A DNA stretch of 64,000 nucleotides from Bin5 sp965207495 (GTDB lineage Bacteria > Chloroflexota > Anaerolineae > Caldilineales > Caldilineaceae), in assembly GCA_965207495.1 (NCBI GenBank), contig OZ242287.1, positions 4,402,001 to 4,466,000 of the forward strand, read 5' to 3'. Made by a program: the position numbers and the translations under genes. The notes beneath the pieces were generated by a model. That model had not been told where the DNA came from. It worked only from the letters and a program-made list of their open reading frames with translations, and ran no database searches. Positions 51,359 to 59,270 of this stretch are shown one piece after another (position 1 is the stretch's first letter; each line of letters starts with the position of its first letter).

Positions 51359-52600
51359 TCACTCTACCTTCTTGTAAAACCTGAGCTCATGTTCCGGCAA
51401 CAGATTAGGGTGCAGAATCTTTACCAGGTCCTTCAACACCTTTTCGGGATGGGCTGCGCCCTCTTCATAGTAGGCGTTGCCCCCATTCTCGTTCACTCTG
51501 GCATTGTTGTTGAACAGCTGGCCGAGTTCGAGCGGAGCAAAATCGCCGTAGCGGGGGTCGCTTTCGAGCACATCTTCGACGGTGAACCAGAAGGAGTTGT
51601 CCGGGTTGAACCAGAAATCCACGTCGGCGGCAACCGCATAGACTGACTCAAAGTCCAGCGGCAGCGCACCTACGTCTCCTTCATTCGACCAGAGGTAAGT
51701 TGCGCCGGCGTCTGCCAGCATCTTAGCCATGTAACTTTCAGCGCCCGCCACGTACCAAGTCCCGTTGTAGACGCTCCCCAGAAGCACGGAAGGCCGCGCT
51801 TCGAGTCCTGCCGTCAACGCCGCAACGGCAAGATATTCGGCGGCGACGGCGTCAAACTGCGCCGCGGCATCCGCCTCTCTGTTGAAGAACATCGCAATGA
51901 ACTTCATCCACTCCGCCCGGCCCAACGGGTTCTGTTCAACAAAGTCACCGTTAAGCGCGACCGGAATCCCTGCCTCCAGCAGAACCGGATGCGTGTCAAA
52001 GTCGGAAAAGCCAGTCCCGTATGTCATGACCAGCGCCGGATCCAAGTCGAGAGTCAACTCGACATTGACTGCCGCTCCGCCGCCAATTTCGGCGATTTCG
52101 CCGGACTCAATGCGCGCACGAACCGCGGGGTTCGTCGTCCACATGTAGCTGTCCAACCCTATCAGCCTGTCTACCAGCCCCAAGTCATCCAGGGTGGGAA
52201 GATAGGTGGTCGACATGGCGACTATATTGTTGACCGGCACTTCGATGACAGTGCCCTCAACGTCTTGCGGGGCCGGCGTACCGCACTGGACCAGCACATA
52301 GCGGAAGTTCTCTTGTGCCCCCTGCCACGGATTGGTGACTGTAATGACCTTATAGTTGCTGTGATACTCGACATCGAAGCCGGAGGCGTAGGCAACCGAC
52401 AGCTTTTGTGGGAAGTAGTCGATCGCAGGGTCGAACATTTCGACACAGCCGTCTTGCAGATTCTCAGACGGGGGCGCGGCCGCAGCGGCAGTGTCTGCGG
52501 CGGCGTCTTCCGGCGGCGAGGAAACCGTAGCCGGCTGCGCAACACAGGCGCTAAGTACCCATAGGGCTGTTACAAGAAGGTGGATTGGCAGACGTCGCAT
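51359..52600 (-). CDS. Cobalamin/corrinoid ABC transporter solute-binding lipoprotein (BtuF-like)
   Basis: 413 residues, GGAG six bases before the ATG. Lipoprotein signal IHLLVTALWVLSAC. The mature domain is of the FecB/BtuF class: VITVTNPWQGAQENFRYVLV, VPVNNIVAMSTTYLPTLDDLG, LIGLDSYMWTTNP and PSVLLGSVYNGTWYVAG. It is longer than BtuF (about 265), as many Chloroflexota and archaeal members are. It is the first gene after the cobalamin riboswitch, so its ligand is probably a corrinoid. Confidence 0.88.
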   Translation of the reverse strand: MRRLPIHLLVTALWVLSACVAQPATVSSPPEDAAADTAAAAAPPSENLQDGCVEMFDPAIDYFPQKLSVAYASGFDVEYHSNYKVITVTNPWQGAQENFRYVLVQCGTPAPQDVEGTVIEVPVNNIVAMSTTYLPTLDDLGLVDRLIGLDSYMWTTNPAVRARIESGEIAEIGGGAAVNVELTLDLDPALVMTYGTGFSDFDTHPVLLEAGIPVALNGDFVEQNPLGRAEWMKFIAMFFNREADAAAQFDAVAAEYLAVAALTAGLEARPSVLLGSVYNGTWYVAGAESYMAKMLADAGATYLWSNEGDVGALPLDFESVYAVAADVDFWFNPDNSFWFTVEDVLESDPRYGDFAPLELGQLFNNNARVNENGGNAYYEEGAAHPEKVLKDLVKILHPNLLPEHELRFYKKVE

Positions 52601-52661
52601 CTATCTCTCCTGATATTTTGAAAACGGTTGATGCCCTTGCCGCGTCGCCCGAAACAGCCGC

Positions 52662-52698
52662 AAAAACAGAAACGTCCGATCTCTGACGAGATCGGACG
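52662..52698 (-). terminator. Intrinsic terminator, cobalamin riboswitch expression platform
   Basis: A perfect 11-bp stem CGTCCGATCTC/GAGATCGGACG (52698-52688 with 52683-52673) with a four-base loop, followed on the minus strand by TTTCTGTTTTT. It lies between aptamer and the binding-protein start, so B12 binding most likely stops transcription here. Confidence 0.85.
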
Positions 52699-52774
52699 CT
52701 AGTGGTCATGCCTGCCCCCAAAATATGGAGGCTTCACTCCGTCACCCAATCCACGAGATGTTTCAAGAGCACGA

Positions 52775-52955
52775 CAGAGGTGGTCGACCTGGCTTGGGAA
52801 ACCTCCTCCCGAGTCTCTTTCGAGATTCCCTTCGTTCATGCTTGAAGGGCGGGAGCATGGTATTCCCTTACAGTTGCGGGACAGCGCCGGACTCTAACCG
52901 GCTTCGCCTTTTCTGCCCTGGTATCCGGACCAAGGGCACCCCTGACGTTCGATAT
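52775..52955 (-). promoter_or_regulatory. Cobalamin riboswitch
   Basis: The minus strand carries the core blocks in order: GGGGTGCCCTTGGT, GAAGCCGGTTAGAGTCCGGC, GCTGTCCCGCAACTGTAAGG, and the B12 box AGCCAGGTCGACCACC (52794-52779). These match the AdoCbl aptamer consensus. Limits are approximate. It should repress the whole uptake/salvage operon (52600 to 46571) when cobalamin is plentiful. Confidence 0.95.
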
Positions 52956-52967
52956 TCAATTGCGGAC

Positions 52968-52996
52968 AGTATACAGGATTGGCGTGGCCTGTCCAA
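52968..52996 (-). promoter_or_regulatory. Promoter of the cobalamin operon
   Basis: TTGGAC (52996-52991), 17 bases and TATACT (52973-52968) on the minus strand, just upstream of the aptamer. Confidence 0.7.
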
Positions 52997-53069
52997 AAGC
53001 GGCTGAAGCGGCACGTCTTTCAGATGGCATCATCTGTGCGCCCTCGAGCTGTCCGACGAGTGCTTACCT

Positions 53070-53098
53070 TTGAGCATTCGTTCTTCCTTTGGCATACT
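53070..53098 (+). promoter_or_regulatory. Candidate promoter of fmdB-hisZ-hisG
   Basis: TTGAGC (53070-53075), 17 bases, CATACT (53093-53098), 65 bases before the FmdB-like gene and divergent from the cobalamin operon. Confidence 0.55.
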
Positions 53099-53162
53099 GT
53101 GGGCAGTCGAAGCAGAGAGAGCGCCGGATGGCGACGGCAGCTGAGTCGGAACGGAGACCGAT

Positions 53163-53450
53163 ATGCCGATATATGAGTATATCTGCCTGGATTGTGATAA
53201 CCAGTTCGACCGACTCTGGCAGTCTGTGGCCGCCGCGCAGGACCAGCAGCCGGCCTGTCCCGCATGCGACAGCAGTTCCACGAAGCGAACCGTCTCTCAG
53301 GTTGCTGTTCTCGGGGAACTAGGCGGACTTACGCCGCAGGAAGAGAGCGCGTCCAGCGCCGAGTCAGCCAGAGCGGCCTCGTACACGCCGAAGGAACAGA
53401 TTGATACCTTTCAGGCCAACAGGCAGCGCAAGCGCGAGCAGGGCAGATGA
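53163..53450 (+). CDS. FmdB-family zinc ribbon protein
   Basis: 95 residues, GGAG upstream. MPIYEYICLDCDNQFDRLW followed by CPACDSSSTKRTVSQVAV is the two-CxxC zinc ribbon of the FmdB (regulatory protein) family; the rest is a polar tail. The role of the family is not settled (it was first noted near formamidase genes). ATGA overlap with hisZ shows translational coupling, although no direct link to histidine synthesis is known. Confidence 0.92.
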   Translation: MPIYEYICLDCDNQFDRLWQSVAAAQDQQPACPACDSSSTKRTVSQVAVLGELGGLTPQEESASSAESARAASYTPKEQIDTFQANRQRKREQGR

Positions 53451-54742
53451 ACGGGCACGTCCCTTTCGGAGTCGCCGACTACTTCTGGGATGAGGCCAGC
53501 AGCCGGCAGGGTCTCCTCGATCAGCTGATGGAGACCTTTCGCGGCTGGGGTTACGGCGACGTGATTCCGCCGATGTTTGAGTTTGATTCGACCCTGAGCG
53601 CCCAGTATGACGACCGGTTGCGCAGCGGCATGTACCGCTTCCTCGACCGCGACGGCAGCACGCTTTCCCTACGACCCGAATTCACCACACCGGTCGCCCG
53701 CCTGGTTGGGGCGCGGCTTCACGACTGGCCCATGCCGCAGCGATTCTGTTACGGCGGCAGCGTCTTCCGCTACCTCGAACCGCAGGCCGGCCGCCAGCGC
53801 GAATTCTGGCAGGTTGGGGGAGAGCTGTTCGGCGCGCCCAACCCCGCGGCCGACGCCGAAATCCTGGCCCTTACCGCCACAGCCTTGAAGATTGCCGGCT
53901 TGACTGCGTTTCGACTGATTGTGGGACACATCCGCTACTATCGCAGCCTCCTCGACGCACTGAAGCTCGACCCGCTGCAGACACAGCAGCTGCAGTGGGC
54001 GTTGGAACGGAAGAGCGAACCCCTTCTGGACGACTTTCTGCGGGACACGCCTCTGCGAACTGGGCAACGTCAAGCGGTGGAAACATTGCCACAGCTGGAG
54101 GGCGAGAATGTAGACGGCATCCTTTCCCTGGCGGAACGCCACATCCAAAACAGAGGGATGCACGAAGCCCTGCAGAATCTGCGCGGAATCGTCGACGCAC
54201 TAGGGGGATACGATATTCAGGACCGCGTTATCATCGACCTGACCGAGATTCGCAATTTGGGCTACTACACCGGCGTCTCGTTCGAAGCAGTGACGCCGGG
54301 ATTGGGCACGGCAGTCGCCAGCGGCGGGAGGTACGATGACCTGGTCGGCCGCTTCGGACCGCCGCAGCCCGCGGTGGGCGTTGCACTGGGTGTGGGCAGG
54401 CTATTGGTGGCGCGGCAACGGCAGGACCCGCAGGGCGCGCAGACGGGCCAACACCGGCTCCAGCCTGCGCTGGCACTACCCCAGGGAAACTCAGAAGCGC
54501 TGGCCCAGGTGCAGAGGCTGCGCCAGGCCGGGATGCACATTCAGGTCGACGTCAACGACTGGCCGCTCAATGCTGCCTTCGCCTATGCAGCAGAGACGGA
54601 TGTCCGCGACGTACTGCTTTGGCAAGATGGATTTCAGCATCACCGCCGCGACGAGCGGGGGGACTTTGTGCTACTCGGGCCACTGGAAGAAAGTCGGCTG
54701 GCAGGCAGGACAGATACGTTTCGAGAAGAGCTGTCCCCATGA
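53447..54742 (+). CDS. hisZ: ATP phosphoribosyltransferase regulatory subunit
   Basis: 431 residues, a catalytically inactive class II histidyl-tRNA synthetase relative that is needed by the short form of HisG. Motif 1 area FRGWGYGDVIPPMFEF, motif 2 MYRFLDRDGSTLSLRPEFTTPVAR, and the late IIDLTEIRNLGYYTGVSFEAVTPGLGTAVASGGRYDDLVGRFG segment are all present, but the enzyme lacks the C-terminal anticodon domain of HisRS in its usual form. HisG overlaps by four bases, as expected for a complex assembled from one mRNA. Confidence 0.93.
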   Translation: MNGHVPFGVADYFWDEASSRQGLLDQLMETFRGWGYGDVIPPMFEFDSTLSAQYDDRLRSGMYRFLDRDGSTLSLRPEFTTPVARLVGARLHDWPMPQRFCYGGSVFRYLEPQAGRQREFWQVGGELFGAPNPAADAEILALTATALKIAGLTAFRLIVGHIRYYRSLLDALKLDPLQTQQLQWALERKSEPLLDDFLRDTPLRTGQRQAVETLPQLEGENVDGILSLAERHIQNRGMHEALQNLRGIVDALGGYDIQDRVIIDLTEIRNLGYYTGVSFEAVTPGLGTAVASGGRYDDLVGRFGPPQPAVGVALGVGRLLVARQRQDPQGAQTGQHRLQPALALPQGNSEALAQVQRLRQAGMHIQVDVNDWPLNAAFAYAAETDVRDVLLWQDGFQHHRRDERGDFVLLGPLEESRLAGRTDTFREELSP

Positions 54743-55506
54743 ATCCAACATTGGCGAAGACTGTCGAACAGTCACTGCCGTCCGCGACAAACGGGCGAAA
54801 TACACGGTCGCTTCTCTTCGCGCTTCCTAAAGGGAGGCTGGCACAGGATAGCCTTACATTCCTGGAACGGGCCGGACTATCGATACCCACCGACACGGAA
54901 AGCCGCAAATTGATTCTGCCGGCGGCCGACGGCTCGATCGGCTTTGTGATGGCCAAGCCGCGCGATGTGCCCACCTATGTTGAGCACGGTGCTGCCGATA
55001 TCGGCATATGTGGGCTCGATGTCGTGCGGGAGACGGAACGCGCTGTCTACGAACCGTTGCTGCTTCCTTTTGGTCACTGCCGCCTGAGCGTCGCCGGACC
55101 CAGAGAGGACGCCGGAACGCCCCCTGCAGCGGGTCTTGATGTTACCGACCTTGCCGACAGCCCATCCGCATCTGCCCACCTGCCGGGCAGGCCGCTGCGC
55201 TACATGAGCCAGCCCCGCATCGCGACAGAGTATCCGCGCCTCACCCGCCAATTCTTCGCCGAAAGAGGCGTAAACGCAGAGATCATCGCGCTGGGCGGCT
55301 CGGTCGAGCTGGGGCCGATTCTGGGTCTCTCCGACCTGATCGTGGACGTAGTCCAGACCGGTACCACCTTGCGCATGAACGGGCTGGTGGAGATCAGGAC
55401 AATCCTGGAGAGCCAGGCGGTGCTCGTTGTCAACCGCGCCTCGTACCAGCTCAAGGCTGCCGAGATCAACAGGATCATCGAGGGGATGCGAACGCTGACG
55501 ACATAG
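54739..55506 (+). CDS. hisG: ATP phosphoribosyltransferase, short form
   Basis: 255 residues from the ATG at 54739 overlapping the hisZ stop; an in-frame upstream start at 54619 is inside hisZ and rejected. LLFALPKGRLAQDSLTFLERAGL is the substrate-binding N-terminus; AKPRDVPTYVEHGAADIGICGLDV and SVELGPILGLSDLIVDVVQTGTTLRMNGL (PRPP loop) are HisG signatures. It lacks the C-terminal regulatory domain of long HisG, consistent with HisZ next door. It makes the first step of histidine synthesis. No other his gene is seen here. Confidence 0.95.
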   Translation: MNPTLAKTVEQSLPSATNGRNTRSLLFALPKGRLAQDSLTFLERAGLSIPTDTESRKLILPAADGSIGFVMAKPRDVPTYVEHGAADIGICGLDVVRETERAVYEPLLLPFGHCRLSVAGPREDAGTPPAAGLDVTDLADSPSASAHLPGRPLRYMSQPRIATEYPRLTRQFFAERGVNAEIIALGGSVELGPILGLSDLIVDVVQTGTTLRMNGLVEIRTILESQAVLVVNRASYQLKAAEINRIIEGMRTLTT

Positions 55507-55604
55507 GCGCCTGGCTGGATCGGGCGGGCAACTGGCCAAAGAGAAGAAGAAATCGATTGTGTCCGACGAGCTTCCTCGCTGTCGGAGCTGCCAGAGGTAT
55601 AACT

Positions 55605-56156
55605 GTGCCGGATATTACAGATTCACAACTGATTGAAGGCGTTCAATTCGTAACGCTGCGCACTTTCGGCGATGACCGCGGGCGCTTTCTGGAGACTTTC
55701 CGCAAAGAGTGGTTCCCGCAGCGCAGTTGGACGCGCGTACAGTCGAACGTCAGCTATTCTAAGGCCGGCGTACTGCGCGGGTTACACTACCACTTTCATC
55801 AAGTGGACTACTGGTTCTGCGTGAATGGGACAGTTCAGGTTGCGCTGGCCGATCTGCGGCCGGACAGCCGCACGTTTCGACAGACCGAGACCCTGGAAAT
55901 CGGTGAAAACAACGAAAAGGGCGTCTTCATCCCGGTAGGCGTTGCGCACGGATTTCTCGCGTTGTCGGACGCTGTTCTCACTTACAACGTTGACAACTAT
56001 TACGACAACACGGATGAACACGGCGTTGCCTGGAACGACCAGGATCTGGCCGTGGATTGGATACATGACGCGCCGCAACTGTCCGAACGCGACCATTGCA
56101 ATCCCCTGTTGGCGGACTTGCCGCTCAATCGTCTGCCGCGCCTGGGTTCGGCATAG
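55605..56156 (+). CDS. dTDP-4-dehydrorhamnose 3,5-epimerase family protein (RmlC-like)
   Basis: 183 residues from GTG 55605, with GAGG upstream; the alternative TTG at 55557 gives an unlikely leader. The cupin-like RmlC fold: GVQFVTLRTFGDDRGRFLETF, QSNVSYSKAGVLRGLHYHFHQV (catalytic His in RGLHYH), VNGTVQVALADLRPDS, IPVGVAHGFLALSDAVLTYNVDNYYD and the C-terminal end of a barrel. It epimerises a dTDP-keto-deoxysugar on the way to rhamnose or related sugars. No rmlA, B or D genes are adjacent, so the pathway context is open. Confidence 0.88.
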   Translation: MPDITDSQLIEGVQFVTLRTFGDDRGRFLETFRKEWFPQRSWTRVQSNVSYSKAGVLRGLHYHFHQVDYWFCVNGTVQVALADLRPDSRTFRQTETLEIGENNEKGVFIPVGVAHGFLALSDAVLTYNVDNYYDNTDEHGVAWNDQDLAVDWIHDAPQLSERDHCNPLLADLPLNRLPRLGSA

Positions 56157-56234
56157 TTCCGGGGCAGTTGGACGGCGACTAAGCAGGTTCGCGCTCTCAC
56201 TTTGGGCATTACTCGGCGACGCGATAACAGAATC

Positions 56235-57773
56235 ATGAAAGAACTTGGTCCCAACCGAACCTCTGCCGCCTCCGACGGAAAGAAGCAGGGGCGGGAAGTT
56301 AAGGAGCTTCGAAAATTGCCGGCCGTCGACAAGCTCCTGTCGGTGCCAGAGATCGCCGCGCTGGTTGCGAATTTCGGAGGCGGTCCTGTTACCGAGGCAA
56401 CCAGGGCTGAACTCGACGCGGCGCGCATGGCCATCCACAACGGAAAGCCGGCGCCCACGCAAGGGGAATGGAAGGAGCGCATCACCAGCAGCGTACTCGC
56501 GGCCTCCGCCCCCTCATTGCGGCCCGTCATCAATGCCACCGGCGTACTCATTCACACAAATCTGGGCCGCACTCCTCTCAGCACCGCCGCCCAGGAGGCG
56601 GTCGTCCGCCTGGCAAGAGGGTACAGTACACTCGAATATGACTTGGAGGCCGGTCAGCGGGGCAGCCGCCACGCCCACCCCGCCCGCCTCTTGTGCGAGT
56701 TGACCGGCGCCGAAGACGCGCTCGTCGTCAACAACAACGCGGCCGCCGTCTTCCTCGTGCTGACAGCTCTCTGCGTTGGTCGGGAGGTGATCGTCAGCCG
56801 CGGGGAGCTGGTCGAAATCGGAGGCGGTTTTCGGATACCCGATGTGTTGCGCCAGAGCGGGGCAACTCTGGTGGAAGTCGGCACCACCAATCGCACGCAT
56901 GCGCACGATTTCGCGGGGGCAATCGGCCTAAGTACTGCCGCCCTCATGCGGATTCATGCCAGCAACTTCAAGCAGGTTGGCTTTGTGACGAAGCCGGAAC
57001 TATCAGGACTGGTTGAGATTGCCCACGCGCAATGTTCCGCCAGCGCAGGCGGTTCAACTGGAACTGTAGACGCCGAATTCGAAGGAGACCCTACCGGCGC
57101 CGGTCGGAGCCGCGAACCCGGCGACCGCCCGTTGGTCATAGACGACCTCGGCTCAGGCACACTGCTGGATACAGCTCAATTCGGTCTGGCCCCGGAGCCG
57201 ATGGTGCAGAGCAGCGTACAGGCTGGCGCGGACGTCATCACCTTCAGCGGCGACAAACTGTTGGGGGGTCCTCAGGCCGGACTGATTGTGGGCAAGGCGG
57301 AGTGTATCGCGAAGGTGCGCTCGCATCCCCTGGCGCGTGCTCTGCGCGTGGACAAGATGACCTTGGCTGCACTCGATGCTACCCTCGGGGCCTATCGACG
57401 CGGGCGGGCCGCAGAAGAGATCCCCGTGTGGCGCATGATCGCGCAGACATCGGATGTTATTCAAGAGCGGGCAAGCCAGTTCCAGCGCCAGCTGGCGGCC
57501 GCCGAAGTCGAGACCGATTTGATCTTAGGGCAGAGCACAGTTGGCGGGGGCAGTTTGCCGGGCGAAACCCTGCCCACCGTCCTACTAGCGCTCGACATGC
57601 CGCGGCCTGATAGCGCGGCCGCCGCGTTGCGCAGTACGGACCCGCCTGTAATCTGTCGCATCCAGAAAGACCAGCTAGTGTTCGATCTGCGGACCGTCCT
57701 GCCGGAACAGGAGCAGACGCTGTTGGCGAAACTAAGCAGCTGCCTGCCCGATCTCGCAGGCGGACAGCGGTAA
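56235..57773 (+). CDS. selA: L-seryl-tRNA(Sec) selenium transferase
   Basis: 512 residues from the ATG at 56235 (MKELGPNRTSAASDGKK); an in-frame ATG at 56202 is possible. Fold-type I PLP enzyme: LRPVINATGVLIHTNLGRTPL, GRGSR-like EAGQRGSRHAH, ALVVNNNAAAVFLVL, ELVEIGGGFRIPDVL, and the PLP lysine in SGDKLLGGPQAGLIVG. It converts Ser-tRNA(Sec) to Sec-tRNA(Sec) using selenophosphate, so this organism probably makes selenoproteins. Neither selB nor selD is in the window. The next gene starts five bases later. Confidence 0.95.
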   Translation: MKELGPNRTSAASDGKKQGREVKELRKLPAVDKLLSVPEIAALVANFGGGPVTEATRAELDAARMAIHNGKPAPTQGEWKERITSSVLAASAPSLRPVINATGVLIHTNLGRTPLSTAAQEAVVRLARGYSTLEYDLEAGQRGSRHAHPARLLCELTGAEDALVVNNNAAAVFLVLTALCVGREVIVSRGELVEIGGGFRIPDVLRQSGATLVEVGTTNRTHAHDFAGAIGLSTAALMRIHASNFKQVGFVTKPELSGLVEIAHAQCSASAGGSTGTVDAEFEGDPTGAGRSREPGDRPLVIDDLGSGTLLDTAQFGLAPEPMVQSSVQAGADVITFSGDKLLGGPQAGLIVGKAECIAKVRSHPLARALRVDKMTLAALDATLGAYRRGRAAEEIPVWRMIAQTSDVIQERASQFQRQLAAAEVETDLILGQSTVGGGSLPGETLPTVLLALDMPRPDSAAAALRSTDPPVICRIQKDQLVFDLRTVLPEQEQTLLAKLSSCLPDLAGGQR

Positions 57774-57778
57774 CGACT

Positions 57779-58609
57779 GTGCCCCTCATCTATCTGAAAC
57801 TCGGCGGCTCGCTGATCACCCAGAAAGACAGACCGGAAACGGCCAGGCTGGACGTATTGGAGCGTCTGACCTTGGAAATTGCCCGGGCCAGAATGGCGCG
57901 TCCCGGGCTTCAGCTGGTCCTTGGGCACGGCAGCGGCAGCTTCGGCCACGTCAGCGCGCAACGGCACGGCACGCGCAGCGGCGTCCACAGCGAGGCCGGT
58001 TGGTTTGGCTTCGCGGCCACGGCGGATGCGGCCGCACGCCTGAATCGTATCGTCGCCGCGCAGCTGTTGCAGGCCGAGCTGCCCGCCTGGACCGTGCAAC
58101 CCAGCGCGGCGCTGCGCTGCGAAGACGGCAGTGTCGTCAGCGGGCCTGGGGAGACGGTTCGCCTGGCGCTGGAGCGGGGGCTCCTGCCGCTGATTCACGG
58201 AGACGTGGCACTTGACAACGTGCGCGGCGGCACAATTGCCAGCACGGAGGAGATCTTTGAGCAGATGGCCGCGCAGCTGCCGCCGGTTCGGATCGTGCTG
58301 GCAGGCGAGGTAGACGGCGTCTATTCCAGCGACCCCCGCCAAAACCCGAACGCGGTTTTGTTGAGAGAGATTACGCCTCGCTCCTTTAAGTCGCTGCAAG
58401 CAACGCTCGGCGCCAGCCATGCCACCGATGTAACAGGAGGCATGGCCGCAAAAGTGGAACAGTCTTTGCGCATGGTGCGCGCCCAGGCGAACCTGGAAGT
58501 GATCATCTGCGGCGGTCTCATGCCGGACGCCGTCTTGCGCGCGCTGACCGACCTCTCCGATCCGCCCGGTACCCTGATTCACGCCGGTACACCGCGGGAT
58601 CTTTCCTGA
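57779..58609 (+). CDS. Isopentenyl phosphate kinase
   Basis: 276 residues, GTG start. Amino-acid-kinase fold: YLKLGGSLITQKD at the N-terminus, LVLGHGSGSFGHVSA with the conserved His57 that marks isopentenyl phosphate kinases, LIHGDVALD and LAGEVDGVYSSDP for nucleotide and metal binding, and ATDVTGGMAAKVEQ near the end. It phosphorylates isopentenyl phosphate to IPP, completing a modified mevalonate pathway of archaea and some Chloroflexota. It is packed against selA. Other kinases of the fold (UMP, glutamate) are less likely because of the GSFGH motif. Confidence 0.87.
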   Translation: MPLIYLKLGGSLITQKDRPETARLDVLERLTLEIARARMARPGLQLVLGHGSGSFGHVSAQRHGTRSGVHSEAGWFGFAATADAAARLNRIVAAQLLQAELPAWTVQPSAALRCEDGSVVSGPGETVRLALERGLLPLIHGDVALDNVRGGTIASTEEIFEQMAAQLPPVRIVLAGEVDGVYSSDPRQNPNAVLLREITPRSFKSLQATLGASHATDVTGGMAAKVEQSLRMVRAQANLEVIICGGLMPDAVLRALTDLSDPPGTLIHAGTPRDLS

Positions 58610-58867
58610 GAATCCCTCGTCAACCAGTGGCACCTTGGTCGACTCCAACGTGCGGTCTCTGGAGAGAGTGTTCGCGCCGCCCATTGGTCGCGGTCAGCGG
58701 TCATAGGTTAGCTGTGCTTCCGCTAACCATCTGCTGAGTAGAGGCGTGAGCGCGGGCATGTTTGCGGGCCTCACCCGCGGCCTTATTTGACTGAAGTGAA
58801 AGTGTTGTACATTTGACGGGCGGCATTCTTGGTGACCCGACAGTTAGCGGGAGGCGCGGCGTGAAGA

Positions 58868-58932
58868 GAGGGGGCGTTGCGGGGTGACCCCCTCCGCCCT
58901 AGTGAGGGCCGAATGTCCGACCACCCTGTGAC
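58868..58932. repeat. Degenerate third copy of the dispersed element core
   Basis: Aligns with the 3' half of the core found at 1305-1423 and 9297-9415: GGGGCGTTGCGGGG, then GGGCCGAATGTCCGACCACCC against GGGCCGAAGGCCCGACCGCCC. The two small hairpins keep pairing by shortened stems (GGGG-TGA-CCCC; GGGC with GTCC). As in copies 1 and 2, a 'tttgcccnctattttggc' segment (near 59073) and a promoter follow before a gene start. Confidence 0.6.
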
Positions 58933-59073
58933 CGGAGAGAATAGGGACGTTAGACGGGACATGACGCTGTGCCCGACTCACGTAGGACAGTGGACGAGGT
59001 GCGGCTGAGACGGCCTTGCAGTGACTGGGAAAACTGGAGAGGAGAAAGGGAAACGGTGGCAGGCTTGAACTAT

Positions 59074-59103
59074 TTGCCCGCTATTTTGGCGTCCTAGTAT
59101 AAT
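59074..59103 (+). promoter_or_regulatory. Candidate promoter of the protease gene
   Basis: TTGCCC (59074-59079), 18 bases and TATAAT (59098-59103). The leader to the ATG at 59271 is about 160 bases. Confidence 0.55.
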
Positions 59104-59270
59104 GAAACTGGGACAGAGTGTTCCGAAAGACCGTTTGGCTGGTTTCCCCATTTGACGAGGCGCCTGGCGGAGGCTTGTACCCAGTGCATATGGCGCCACC
59201 GCCAACGATACGAAAAGTCGAGAGAGGGCTCAGATAGCGCCTTTTTTCGGACACCGGAGTAAGGACTCGG

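Larger units (their letters stand above)
58610..59270. other. Intergenic region carrying hairpins and a degenerate repeat
   Basis: 660 bases without a supported gene. A 7-bp stem GGTTAGC/GCTAACC (58706-58712 with 58722-58728) has no T-run. GCGGG/CCCGC hairpins occur near 58776-58793. The repeat relic is annotated separately. Confidence 0.45.

Noticed and set aside
57461..58684. 407-codon minus-strand ORF opposite selA and the kinase
   Set aside because: Fully overlaps two well-supported genes; no motif in its translation.
59065..59070. TTGAAC as -35 for the protease promoter
   Set aside because: Spacer to TATAAT would be 27 bases; TTGCCC at 59074 with 18 bases is better.
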